In this document: one piece after another, positions 11,914 to 22,958 of the stretch
Numbering within the stretch: position 1 is the first letter of the stretch
Layout: each line of letters opens with the position of its first letter
Source: Amoebophrya sp. A120
Taxonomy: Eukaryota; Sar; Dinophyceae; Syndiniales; Amoebophryaceae
NCBI GenBank assembly: GCA_905178155.1
Contig: CAJINV010000011.1
Coordinates: 2,671,531-2,735,530 of the forward strand
DNA: 64,000 nucleotides
Reading direction: 5' to 3'
Notes under the pieces: generated by a model
What the model was told of the DNA's origin: nothing
Database searches by the model: none
The model's input: the letters and a program-made list of their open reading frames with translations, nothing else
Position numbers and translations under genes: made by a program

Positions 11914-12480
11914 GATTGGATGAAAAGCGAAAGTTCTCGCTGCGTCTTTATTTTCTTTTACGAACGCTGCTGGCAGCCAGTGGCAGTGCAGGTGCACACG
12001 ACACATACAGTACTGAGAACAAGACAGCCTTCTACAACCCTCTGAATTCTCTCCTGTCGTTGCTCCCACGCCACTTCCTCATGCGGTAACCAGGCTCTCA
12101 CAGGATTATCTATTTTCGAAGGGAACCACGGCGCAGACGCAGACGCAGGCTGCGTTTCTTCTTGTGTGCTGAGCGTAATGAGACACAATCACACAACATC
12201 TGCTGTCCGCAGAGTAAAGTTCTTGTCGTGAAGCTTTTTCAATTTCGTGATTTGGTGGAAAACGAGGATCTCTTCAGGACAAAAGTGCCCAACAAGGAGT
12301 GTTATGGTTTCTCGACGAGGCTGTTAACCTTGACGAGGATTTGAAATAAGGAAAATTCATCGGGGTATTTTCTTACTTGGAAAAACTTCTACTTTGCAAC
12401 AACGAACTAGGAATAGCACGTGTACTCCGCAACACTCTACTTCATCTTCCCGTCCTTGACAACGACACTCACGACATCTT
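11914..12480. other. Intergenic, no gene seen
   Basis: About 0.57 kb between the PDZ gene start and the oxygenase stop. Only short shadow frames occur here. Confidence 0.5.
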
Positions 12481-15400
12481 CTACTTTTTCTTCCCTTCCT
12501 TTGCCTGCCCGGATTTCGTGTAGAAGTGCATCAGCGTTTGCTCGCACGTCAATGCCGGTTCGTCGTCATCGTCAACATCCTTTTTCCTCTCCTTATCGAA
12601 AACCCTCGGGTCCAGAACGGTCGTCAGGCTCGGGCGGAAGAAGAACGGACTGGAATACCGTTCCGCCGTGGACAAGTTCACGACCCGGTGGATGGTCGCT
12701 TTTATCTTGTGCCGGGTCCACTGCGCCAACATGGAACCAAAGTTCACCACAAACGCGTGCTTGATTGGCGGCACGTGAATCCAGGCGTGTTATCCTACGC
12801 AAAAACGTGCCCACACCATAGTCAAGATGGGGAATCTGCAACACAAGTCTCCAAGTTTTGGGAGTTCTGCATGATAAGTTTCCATCTGCAGTGTAGTGCT
12901 GGTTAGCAAGGAAAGCCGCATGAGAAAGCCATTCACTTATCCTGTTTACAGCATTACAAATTCCAAAACACGACTGGAAATGCCTCTCAAGGGGATGCGC
13001 ATTACAAATGTTCCTGTCATTGTGCATTTGCATGACAACTCTGGGGTGGGAACGTTTTTACAAATGATACGTGTCGCTTCGCGTTCAGCACCTGCAGGCC
13101 GCCGACCATGTCCTGCTATCAAAAGGAAAAATCCCCCCTCCCCATATCGAAATGGAAATCTGTGACGCGGGATTTGGGTACACAAATCGGCTTTGCCTTG
13201 CAGTGAAAGACTGCAACCAGATGCAAAGCCGCAGCAGGGGCGCTTTGGTGTAGGCGCGTGGCAAGACAGGCGCATCCTCCGTAGGCCGCCCAGCATTACA
13301 AATTGCCTTCAGAACGCGGCGGAGTTTTTGGATTCGCCTTCTTGCAACACAGAGACGATTTGGCGTCTCAAATCAGCATCACAAATTTTAAGAAGTGTCC
13401 CTTTTCGATATGGGGAGGGGGGATTCTTCCTTACGATACCTGCGCGAGCATGGTCAGAAACCCGTAGTCCACGTGCGCGCCGATGGAGACTTCGTTGTGG
13501 TAATCCTGAAGTGGCGGGTAGTGCAGAATCCGGTGGTGACAAACGGCGTTGTCGCAACTCCGCCGGAGAACTTGGTCGTCGTAGTGTGCGTCATCTTCAA
13601 CTTCTTGTTCAACCTCATGATCCCCTTCTGCGAGAACTTTCTGGGAATCCTCAAATCTCGGAGGCGGTGTGGAGCGACTTTTTGAAGATGATGTTGACCC
13701 ATCCGCCCTATTGCTGTTGTTCTGCAGCCCGCCCGTACTGCGGGTATGCCTGTCGGCGTGGATTACCGACGTTTTCACCTTCAAGTCACACGCGGTTCCG
13801 AGAAGTTCCATTAACTTCAGAGAGAGATCTAGCACCTGCTCTTGGTACCGCCGCATGACAGGAGTGAAGCCCGGCACCTCCTTGTCCGGCATGTCCGACT
13901 CCTCCAGCCAGCGGCCGCTGCTCGCCGCTTTCAGATTCGCGGCGCTGCGGGACCCGGCCGTGTTGCCATTCATGTCGAATATGCATTGCAGAAGTATCAT
14001 ATTAGTATGAATTGCATCACAAATTTTCTCAAAAGGAAAAATGGAATTTGTAATGCTGATTCACCTACTAGAAAGGCATATTTGTCATGCTTAACAGACT
14101 GCGCAGCTCAAGCCCGGGGGGGGTCCGGGGTCGAATATTTTGTCATGCATATTTGCAATTAGTACGACCGAGTACGATACTTTTGCAATGCATATCGAAG
14201 CCTTCCTTGCAATCCTGCCTCGCGACGGGGGGAAGGACCTGCTCCTGCGGGTTCACGTCCTTCACTGGGTTCGCGTTGGGTTTATCTTGACTGGCGGTAG
14301 TCGTGTCCTCGTCATTTGTTCCAGTGGTACCGGCGTAAACGACCCTATCACTAGTCGCGCCCACAACTTCCTTTGACGTCTCGGTCGGTATCCTCAGCGC
14401 CCCCTCGCCCTCGTCGTACACTTCGTCCAGGTTTTCCATCCCCTTGCCGAAGTACCCCGTCATCGCCTCGCTTTGGTTCATCAGGTATTTTTCCTTCGTT
14501 TTCTGGGACAAATCGAAAAACACTTGCGCGTTCTTGAACACGGCGTCCATCAGCTCCGGTTCGACGGAGTGGTTCACGAGGTAGAAAAACCCGATTTCCT
14601 TTGCCGCTTTCCCCAACAAGGGTAAGAGCTTCTCTCTCGGTAAGCTGTAGTCGATGATCGGCACGGCCTCGAAGTCGAAGGGGTTGACGATCGCCGCTTT
14701 TAAATCTTCCGGCAAGTCGTTCGGTAGCACGGGCTGGATGTTCTTCAAATGCGACGCTTTAATGGTCCCGCCCTCGATCGCGATGGTGGACTTGTGGATT
14801 CGATCCACTAGCACGCGCTTATCTTTCACAGCATCCGGGTTAATCTCAACCAGCAGATCCGGCTTCCGTCTCAGCCCCTCGATTTTGTCGACGGAGGGAG
14901 CGAAGTAGATTCTGTCTGCTTGTTGTTGGTGTTGTCCAGGCTTCATCTGCCCAGGCGCACGCGGCGGCGCGGCGTATCCGGAGCGGGAGAGAACGTTCGA
15001 CGCGTTGTGGTCGGAATCCGGGGACTGCGTGCCGCTAAATTGGTCTGCTTTGGGGGAGCCGATTCGACCTCGCGAGTCGGGGTGAAAGGCAAGGTTGTGC
15101 GGCGTTGACATCGCTTTCTGTAGGGGCTGAAGGATGAAGGAGTCTTTCTTCATGTTATCTTGTACACTACTTGTTTGGGCTGTCGTGCGTGTGCTTTCTT
15201 CTCCTGTTGCACGGGAAGGCCCTCCTGCTGCTGGGAAGACTTGCTGATGATTGTTGCCTGCCCTATGAATATTCGCAGGCTCCTCCCGTGAAGTCGTAGG
15301 CGACAACGCTGCAAAGGAGGGATCTCCGGCGCTACTGGATGGCGCGGGCGATCGCGCGCCACCGGCTTTGAGCATACCGGCGAGTTGCTCCCGGTTCGCC

Positions 15401-16359
15401 CCGGCAAGTGCATTCGCGTTGGCCTGGTCAAACGCGGTCAAGTTGTTCCCAACCGACGTTCCTGCTGCACTCGTCCCCGGGCCTTTTAGCCCCTCTTTGA
15501 AGATGTCGACGATGTTTTCAAAATACGTTGCGTGCACCAACGGTTCGTCGATTACTTCCTTCATATCCTCAAACTCCTCCTCGTCACTCTCGGCCAGCCA
15601 GGTACTATCGCCGTCCCCAATGGAGGATACCGGCCCGGGTTCCGACCGCGGACGACTGAAAGTCAGGAAATAGCCTGAAGCGGATTGATTCCTCCTCTCT
15701 TGGAGAGACGGGTTAAGAAAGACCTTGTGCCCCCGGGTGAAACCGGGGCGGTTGTCGACGATTTTGGTGACGACGTCGAGGGTAAAGGTGAGGAGAGAAA
15801 CCGTGGTTGCGGAATCTTCCTCGGTAGTCTTGTTTTCAGGCGGTGGAAGACGCTGCTTCATCTCAACATAATTATTCGGTCGTTCATTCGATGCTGAGGA
15901 CGCGGATGCAGATGTGCTGTTTGTTGATCCGCCATTCTTCCCTTCCTTGTTTTCGCCATTTTGTTCAACACCCATCTCGTCATCTTCACCCGGAAAGCAC
16001 AGTTTTTCCACGATCCAAAATTCGCCCTGCGCGAAGACTTTGAATTTTCCGGATTTCTGGTCGATGTACTCGTGAACGTCCAACAAAAAATCGCCCTGGT
16101 CGCTATCCAGGTACACCAGCATCTCGTCCGTGGGCCAGGTCGGGCGGATCCCATGGGAGGCGACCTTCACGCGGTAGAGGTGCAATCGACACTCCGGGTT
16201 CTCGAAGGAAAATTCAAGCGTTGGTTTTATCGGCTCCTTGCAGAAGCTCGCGGCGGCACCCAGAACGTACAACGGACGGCCCTGCTCGGGAAGGGAGAGC
16301 TTCGAGCTCGGGTCCACGTGGTCCCTCTTATCGAGGGCGGCCAACGCGGACTTGTTCAT
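12481..16359 (-). CDS. 2-oxoglutarate/Fe(II)-dependent oxygenase (isopenicillin N synthase-like fold)
   Basis: A four-exon model of 1015 residues: 16359-14195, 13974-13439, 13111-13070 and 12785-12481, totalling 3048 bases. All three introns are introners, each from a different inverted-repeat family. The catalytic part starts near residue 566 with a DIOX_N-type domain (VPIIDYSL, EIGFFYLVNHSVEPELMD). The double-stranded beta-helix shows the iron ligands H-x-D in GAHVDYGFLTML, the distal His in IHRVVN, and the 2-oxoglutarate-binding R-x-S in ERYSSPFF. The third exon is only 42 bases but encodes the conserved GLQVL strand. The first 560 residues are not assignable: a possible beta-rich domain (about 20-150), then a long disordered Ser/Pro/Asn-rich part. 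Plain family members have about 350 residues, so this one is a large fusion. The start is the ATG of MNKSALAAL; the frame is open upstream but without another ATG. The substrate is unknown. Confidence 0.9.
12791..13069. mobile_element. Introner element, family E
   Basis: A 279-bp element starting TATCCTACGCAAAAACGTGC and ending with an imperfect inverted copy (AACGTTTTTACAAATGATA). The target duplication is CGTGT at 12786-12790 and 13070-13074. Removal joins KRHA to WIHVPPIKHAF of the oxygenase, a contiguous strand of the fold. Confidence 0.85.
13117..13438. mobile_element. Introner element, family D
   Basis: A 322-bp element with terminal inverted repeats of about 35 bp, starting TATCAAAAGGAAAAATCCCC and ending in GGATTCTTCCTTACGATA. 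The target duplication is CCTGC at 13112-13116 and 13439-13443. In transcript orientation one register gives a canonical GT...AG intron, and joining yields LAQ-DMVGGLQVL. Confidence 0.9.
13980..14194. mobile_element. Introner element, family A, copy 2
   Basis: A 215-bp element starting TATGCATTGCAGAAGTATCA and ending CTTTTGCAATGCATA. The target duplication is TCGAA at 13975-13979 and 14195-14199. Removal joins KEGFD to MNGNTAG in the oxygenase. No register gives a GT donor. Confidence 0.9.
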
Positions 16360-16966
16360 TTTGATGATATGCAGTGGGAGTGGGAAGAAAGACTTTACAA
16401 TTACATTGGGATCCAAGTTAGGAATCTTCCAAGCGGAGGTCAACGTTTTTTACCGATCATGCTAGTACACATGCGTCAAACGCCTGGTAATACTTTATAC
16501 TGCTGGCACAACGAAAATAATCATACATTTGATGTCGTAGGGGACTTCTCTACTCATAGGGTGTAGTTAGATTGGGGTCAGCACGGGGAGCGGAAAAAGT
16601 TTTGCAGGAACTGCAGCTGAAAAAAAAAAAACGCTCTTCACGACGACCACTCTGGGGACATTTCCGGCACCGGCTCCAACTATGAAGATCCGTGAAATTT
16701 TTTCAATCGCATGTGCGAACAAAAAAATCAATACAGACGTCAAACCGAATTGCTACTTCCGCTCTCTCTGCTTAATATTTCGAGCATTCTTTTTAAGTAT
16801 CTCCGGGAACAAAAGGACTTCTTGCATTTCTTGTAAAAGTCTTGTAATCTTCATTTGTTCAAGAGCGACATCAAGAGGCAGCCGTTCGCTGCATCGTCCT
16901 GGCCTCTGATCATGTTATAGTCTTTTGATGTTGACGAGCAGAGAAAGTTCTCGACGTAGTTGCAGG
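16360..16966. other. Intergenic, no gene seen
   Basis: About 0.6 kb between the oxygenase start and the pseudouridine-synthase stop, AT-richer than the flanking coding DNA and without a supportable frame. Confidence 0.5.
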
Positions 16967-19846
16967 TTAAGGCGCGTGGTTCATTGTAGTACGTCCAATG
17001 TAATTTGCAGCATCGCTACTGCTGCCCCAGTGGCTTTGAATCGCTTGTGCCAAATAGGTTGGCGGCTTCGCTTTCACAACAACATCCTTGCCGGCAAAGG
17101 TTCGCATGGTAACCTGCCACAGATACATTTGCATCTTCGCTTGCGTGTTGTCATCTTTCGCACCTCCTGAGGCTTTCTTTGCTTCTCCGAAAGGCCCCTT
17201 CTCCCGGAGCTTCTGCACTTTTTTCATTCTTGATGCTCGTCTTCGAAAGCTTTCCTCGGCTTTTTTCTCCTCTTCCAGGTAATGCGTCGCCTCCTTCTCC
17301 TTTTGCAACGATCTCGAGTAGTCGACGATGTCCTCGAAGTCTTCGGGCTGGACGGAGACAATGGAGGCAGCCGGTAGTGCTGACTTAGTTTGTGTGGCTT
17401 CGGCCGAGGGCGAGGTCGAACCGTCGGAAGTAGGTGACCGCCTAGCGTCGAAGACAGAAGTCCGTGGTGATGATTCCTTCTCAGAAGTGCTTGCGCTTTT
17501 TTCCTGACGCAACTTCATCACCTTCTTTCTTGCATTTAGCTGCGTTGCAGTGGCGCGCTGCGAAGATGCTGTAGGCAACACCCCGATACCGTCAACCAGT
17601 TTCTCATTTTGAGCCGCCACGACACGAGAAAGATTATCGGCAGCTCTGTTAGCTTTCTCCAGGACTGACAAAGTAGATGAACTGCTTGTAGTTCTTGCCC
17701 TTGCGCCTGACGCGTTACTAGCTCTCGCCGCTGTCGCGTCCACTGAGGTCGTGCCACCTTCACAATTCGAACCGAAAACGCGCCGTCCCTCCAGTATACC
17801 TTCGATTTTGTCCTCCCACCTTCTCCCTTCTGCAGCTAGATCCTTGCAGCGCAGCGCCCTCTCGTAAACCAAATCGTCCACGACGGGCATGCCAAGGCCA
17901 AAGGCCAACGCCGCCCGCATCAGGTGCTCTTCGGGCGTCTGGGGAATCACTTCGATCAGAGAGTAGGTGGTTTTATTTTTTTGCTCGTTCTTCTTCTTCG
18001 TATGATGCTCGAGGTCAGCATCTATTCCACTGAATACATCCTCGCTTTCTCTTTCCAGCTGCCTGGGGCGATTGTCAACCGTGGCTCTCCGAAGCTCCCT
18101 GTAGTGCAGAACGGCAGTTTGGACGCTGTCTTGCCCCACATCTGGCGGCGCTGGTAAAAGGATCTTCAACACCGGGTCTAAGCGCATGGGTAATCTCAGA
18201 ACGGAAAACGCCCCGGACTTTCTTCTGGCCGACGAGGTCTGCTTGTCCGCAAAGAAGAACGGGGCAATCGTGCTGCTAGACGTCGATGAGGCTCCTCCTG
18301 AACCGCCGTGCTGCTGCCTGTCCTTTGTTTCAGTACAACTATCTCTATCGGAGACGACTGTCCTCACCACAGCGAGATACTTGTGTTGCGCAAACGTCCT
18401 TGCCTTGCTGGCCTCCTTCGCGTGCACACTAGCGGTCTCGCTTCGGGAAACTATCATGCATCCCGCCATGTCCGTGGGAAGACGGTGAACTGGAAACAGC
18501 TCGTCCTCGATCATGGGTATAGGTTCCTTCTGTTTCGCTGCTGCATCTTCGGTGTTATCATTTGCTTGGTCCTCCGAGGAACTACAATCCTCGCTCTCTT
18601 CTGTAGCCTCATCTGTCATTTCCATTTCTTCGCCTGTCTCGTAGTTGACGGCTTTCGTAGCTGCTTTTGCGGTACTAATCGCCTCCCCATTTTCCCGCCC
18701 CAGCTTTCGCATGGCCCACTGCAGCTGCTTTTGTTTTTTCGCGACGTTTTTCTTTCTTTTCACTTTCCCCTCAGCGGCGAGTTTTTGCACTTCAAGTTCT
18801 CGTTTGTGCAAATACCAGATCAGGAGCGTACGCAGGCTGAATTCCGACCCGTGCAGAGTCGCGCCCCAGGGAAGCCCGGCGGGCTTGTCGAAAACAAGGT
18901 AGTCTGTGTCCAGAAACAGCACGCGGGAGCAGAGCGCTCGCAGCTTTTCCTCCGGTGCCGTTGCTGGCGCAAGGGGGACAAGGTCTGGATCGGTCGTGGT
19001 AAACGAGGAGGTGGACGGAGGAGGCGCTGCGTCGACCACTTTCGTTTTGTTTCTTTCACGACGACACACTTGCCCCTGTAATTCATCGACGCCTCTTTCT
19101 TCGTCATCATTTCCAGGCGTGAAGGTTGAAGTTTCCGCTCCCCCGTTATCCTCTTTACTTTCCTCGTCCAACGCTTCTCCAACCACCCGCTCCGGTAGCA
19201 AATGTCGGAACTTCCTATGCACGCACGCCCTCGCAAACACAACTGTTTCCCCCTCTTTGAGGATTCTCTCCCCACGGGGCTTTTCCCGCTTTACCTTCAG
19301 ATCACCGTGTCGATGTCCCTTTCGTTTTGGCGGTATCACTCGTACCTCGCCATTCTCATCCGGCTGGGCCCAGACAGGCACGGGGTTGCTTGTGTCTGCC
19401 GGTAATTTATTTTCGGCATCATCAGTACAACCGGGTCGACGAGTAGCCAGGACGTCGTCAGCGGTCTCAGAAGTGCCAGGACATCGTCCGCGGTCATGCT
19501 CGGGGAGAAGTTCGTCGATGCTGCACACCGATGGTCCAGAAGCCACGCTGTACTGATTAGCAGAAGCTGAAAGAGCATCTTCCCCCAGCATCCCGCCTGA
19601 GCCGAAGCTCGCATTTGGTGCAATCTTTATGATCTCCTTCGCCGGCGTTGGTGTTGGAAACTGCAACGGCGTGTTTTCCGGCACCACCCAAATCCGTTTT
19701 TGCAGGTAGAACTTCTGGATTTGCCGCCAATCCTTGGACACATACCTGCGCATCCATTGCGTCAGCTTCAGCCCGGCTAGGTCGTTTTCCACACGGCATG
19801 TGACGTATGTGGCAGTCGCGTTCTGAATCTTGGACAAGGTAGCCAT
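16967..19846 (-). CDS. RluA-family pseudouridine synthase-like protein, catalytic Asp missing
   Basis: A single exon of 959 codons. An S4-like N-terminal segment (LAGLKLTQWMRRYVSKDWRQ, then QKRIWV) is followed by a disordered acidic region. A split RluA-type domain follows: motif I region LFLDTDYLVFDKPAGLPWG, motif II region FPVHRLPTDMAGCMIV followed by QHKYLAVV, and a C-terminal region HLMRAALAFGLGMPVVDDLVYE, which corresponds to the usual HQIRVHLA..G.P(I/V)xGD..Y. In active family members motif II reads HRLD, and that Asp is the nucleophile; here it is HRLP. The HQIR motif is also eroded. Large charged insertions separate the motifs and a Lys/Glu-rich tail follows. The fold assignment is firm; uridine isomerisation is doubtful. 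It may be an RNA-binding or organellar ribosome-associated relic. Confidence 0.85.
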   Translation of the reverse strand: MATLSKIQNATATYVTCRVENDLAGLKLTQWMRRYVSKDWRQIQKFYLQKRIWVVPENTPLQFPTPTPAKEIIKIAPNASFGSGGMLGEDALSASANQYSVASGPSVCSIDELLPEHDRGRCPGTSETADDVLATRRPGCTDDAENKLPADTSNPVPVWAQPDENGEVRVIPPKRKGHRHGDLKVKREKPRGERILKEGETVVFARACVHRKFRHLLPERVVGEALDEESKEDNGGAETSTFTPGNDDEERGVDELQGQVCRRERNKTKVVDAAPPPSTSSFTTTDPDLVPLAPATAPEEKLRALCSRVLFLDTDYLVFDKPAGLPWGATLHGSEFSLRTLLIWYLHKRELEVQKLAAEGKVKRKKNVAKKQKQLQWAMRKLGRENGEAISTAKAATKAVNYETGEEMEMTDEATEESEDCSSSEDQANDNTEDAAAKQKEPIPMIEDELFPVHRLPTDMAGCMIVSRSETASVHAKEASKARTFAQHKYLAVVRTVVSDRDSCTETKDRQQHGGSGGASSTSSSTIAPFFFADKQTSSARRKSGAFSVLRLPMRLDPVLKILLPAPPDVGQDSVQTAVLHYRELRRATVDNRPRQLERESEDVFSGIDADLEHHTKKKNEQKNKTTYSLIEVIPQTPEEHLMRAALAFGLGMPVVDDLVYERALRCKDLAAEGRRWEDKIEGILEGRRVFGSNCEGGTTSVDATAARASNASGARARTTSSSSTLSVLEKANRAADNLSRVVAAQNEKLVDGIGVLPTASSQRATATQLNARKKVMKLRQEKSASTSEKESSPRTSVFDARRSPTSDGSTSPSAEATQTKSALPAASIVSVQPEDFEDIVDYSRSLQKEKEATHYLEEEKKAEESFRRRASRMKKVQKLREKGPFGEAKKASGGAKDDNTQAKMQMYLWQVTMRTFAGKDVVVKAKPPTYLAQAIQSHWGSSSDAANYIGRTTMNHAP

Positions 19847-20949
19847 ATTTTTTCATTTCTGGAGAGGGTGGAATGTACCGGGTTAGCGGCCTCAACATGA
19901 TCAGTGTGACCAACGACCTCCTTGGAAAACTGGCCGTCGTGTACGAAATTTCGTTTTCGTACTTACATTTTTACCAAAGTTTTTCACAAAGACGGATCAT
20001 CAGCACCACAACAAGGATCATCGCTCACACTCTCGAGCAGGTAGAAGAGATCGAAGTAGATCGAGGTGCGTTTTTCACTTTCTATATAGCACCTGATACG
20101 CTGCATGACCCTGAAGCAGAACCTGATCCCCAATAAGAAAGACCGATGATGATCTGATCGGACAAGAAGCTAGCAAACGATCATCTCTACACCCGCCGGT
20201 GCTCATAATTGAGATTCACGAAGATAGCTGTGATCATCCGGCTACGACAAAAAAGAAAACAATGACCACAAAAATCATGCCCCCCTCCTCCTGCTGTGCA
20301 CTACGTGCACCACCAGTGAACAGCGCTGACGCCCGCCCTGCAGTTGGGCACTCTCATCTGGTAGATCGCACTGGCGAGAGCCGCATGCCACGACAAGTCG
20401 ATGAAATTGAAACCACTGCGCCTCCTCAATTCAAAATTAGTTTTTGTACAAGCATGTTGAAGATTTTTTCATCGCTGTGATGCATTTGTACTCATCTCAT
20501 ATTTGAAGCCATGTTTTGCACACAGCTTCTTAGCTAACTCTCTGGATCATTTGGAAGCTCTTCTTGCTCAAGGTGATTAGTAGATTTACTTGTAGTGAAA
20601 CTCATTCTACATTTGGATTTGCTCATCATGCTGTACCTACTCAGTGACTACGTCATGCTATGTCAGACTCAGTGACCACGTCAGCGGCCTTTTCTTTCGG
20701 ATATAATCATAAACATTGAAAATTGTAATTGAAATTTCAACAGAGTGACGATGAGTTAGTAGAGAAATTTTGTCCTTATCGTTAGAAGAATTTGTTGGTT
20801 TATTTCTTTTGATTCCTGAACCGTTAGAATGAATTCTCAAGAACCAGCGTCGACCAATTCAGCATGGTCTGGAGGTGAAGAAGTACTTTTTCGTCCTAGT
20901 TGACGTCGAGCAGTTGAAGGGAAGAACTCATCTTAACCCTGCTTACCTA
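19847..20949. other. Intergenic, no gene seen
   Basis: About 1.1 kb without a supportable frame. A short imperfect direct repeat (CTCAGTGAC-Y-ACGTCA) occurs near 20640-20685. No RNA gene or element was recognised. Confidence 0.5.
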
Positions 20950-22958
20950 TCAATACCAAGTGTAGGGTGGGTGCATGATGAAATCTGCCTCCTCGGGACG
21001 GATGTATCCAAACATGGTAGGTTCTTCCATCAACGAATCCCGCTCATCCGCGGTCAGGGCAAACGAAAACCACCTCTCCACGCGCCCGCGTCCTATAGTT
21101 TTTGATTTTGTTTTGTATCTATACGATGTCCATGTAGAACACGTTTGCAGATGCATCGTCGATGCAATCTTTGCGACTTAAATTTTTTTTGGAATTACTC
21201 AGTTTGTTGCCACAAGGTCGAAGATTAAATACGGTTCTGGTGAGGTTCGCAGTGTGACGCCGGCTGGAGATAGACACCTATCGGCTTCAGAACGTCGTTG
21301 CAGGACTGAAACCACATGCGCATCTCCGCGTCCCACTTTTTCGCGCAGTCTCTCAGCTTGTCCTTATTTGACGGAAGCCGCATCCACGGAATCATATGCT
21401 TTCTGGAAATTTCGAATTTTCACCATCGCTCTACTTCGCAATTCAGGTTAGTTTGATGATTTTCATGTGAGACGGAGTCAAGTGGGAACTTGAACTACTA
21501 CGCCACACGAGGACGTACAGCGACAAACTAATTTTTCACAAAAAACAAATACAAAGGTGATGCTACAGAAAAGCAAGTATGACAAAAATACTGTTGCAGT
21601 TTCGTTAGATTGAGTGTCATTTCTCTCCAGGTTTCTGCTTTCAAGCCCTTCTGCCGCAGTGGTTTCGGAACGTGCATTATGTCAAGCTCGCGAAGACCTA
21701 GATTACAAATTGAGGATAGTTAGACTTAGCATCTCATCATGAAGCGTTTTCTTTTACATGCATTTGGCGCAGAAGCGACAGGAGCATTCAACTATAACTA
21801 CTGACACATCAGCTGCATTGTTAGTACCTGCATGTACCCCAAACAGCATGTTTCCCCTAGCAACGTGGATCAGGTTCAGGCGCACGACCCTCCCCTGGTT
21901 ATCCGGCACGTTCCTCGGCGGCGTGTGCATCAGCCCACCACTAGGTCCGCAACAACCATCCGCGTCCGGATCTGGTCGCCTCCTATCACTCTGCTGCTGC
22001 TTCACGCTTTCTACCTTAGAAGTGATGGTGTTCGCGTTTTTTTTTTCGACATACATCACAACCTGTTTGTCGACACGACTGTGATGCATCATCTCCATGC
22101 ACTACAACAATCAACTATCCAAATCTTGCTTCATCTATGCCAGAACAAGATGTTCGCAATAATACCTGCACGACACTGACCCGGCTCTGGAACGAGACAT
22201 TTTTGGGGAATTTGTTTGGTGACCTGTTCATGGGCGAGGAGAGATTGCTTTTCTGTGCCCGTACCGGCGTCTTACCGCCCGAATCCACCTCCCCTGCTCC
22301 CAACAACGTGACCTGGCTTTCTATCCTCTGCGGATAGCTCTGCACCGCACAGACCTCCTCTATAGGCCGAAAACTCCGATCGCTCGGATTGTTACTGTCG
22401 TCACTATCTGCTTGATGCTGCTGTTGTGGAGTATCCAGCTGGTTCAGCTTGCTCGCAGGGGCACCGCTCATCTCACTTGGGCTCGTTGTCATCGCGCCAG
22501 GTTGTTGTGGTGTGATATTAGCGCCGGGGTCCTTGTTCTCTTGTTGCGCGGGTGAACTCGATCGGGCCCCACCGCGAGTAACAGATGAACTGGTGGCGAT
22601 GAAGTCGTGGTTTGGATTTCACATTCTTGTTCATATTCCAACTACCAGTTGGATTTGCATTTGCATTGGATGCACAAGATCTCGAGACAAGGCAACAACA
22701 AACGGCTTCGTGCTGTAGCACCAGCAGTGATGTCTTACCACGCACAAAACTGTGACTAACAGTGAAAAGCAAAAAGTACTTCTGCTCCTGGCCAATTCCC
22801 GGCTCGGTCCTGCCTCCAGCGGATGCTGGCCCAGCATGTTGATCCACTCCTTGTTCGTGCGTCGGCACAGCTGTTAGGTGCGAAGGTGTTGTTCCTGTAT
22901 TGCTTGCTTCCAGGCCGGAATTATCGTCGGGAGAGGGTACGAGTGAAGTCATATTCAT
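20950..22958 (-). CDS. Unrecognised six-exon protein with conserved-looking C-terminus
   Basis: The model has 391 residues in six exons: 22958-22780, 22589-22166, 22014-21828, 21697-21625, 21402-21233 and 21092-20950, totalling 1176 bases. All junctions keep frame. Four introns are GT-AG, but the fourth (21403-21624) has no usable GT and reads AG at its donor in the only frame-keeping register. Residues 1-200 are Gln/Ser/Pro-rich and disordered. The C-terminal 130 residues look folded: RVVRLNLIHVARGNMLF, then a Trp-rich helix region (CAKKWDAEMRMWFQSCNDV), then GRVERWFSFALTADERDSL. The last parts vaguely recall the ERF4/Golgin A7 domain (Asn/Cys helix, proline turn, then Trp-Phe strand and E-x-x-x-L helix), but this is speculation. 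It ends in HPPYTWY. Confidence 0.65.

Noticed and set aside
16360-16443. Extension of the oxygenase frame upstream to 16443
   Set aside because: The upstream start would be TTG, not ATG, so the ATG at 16359 is preferred.
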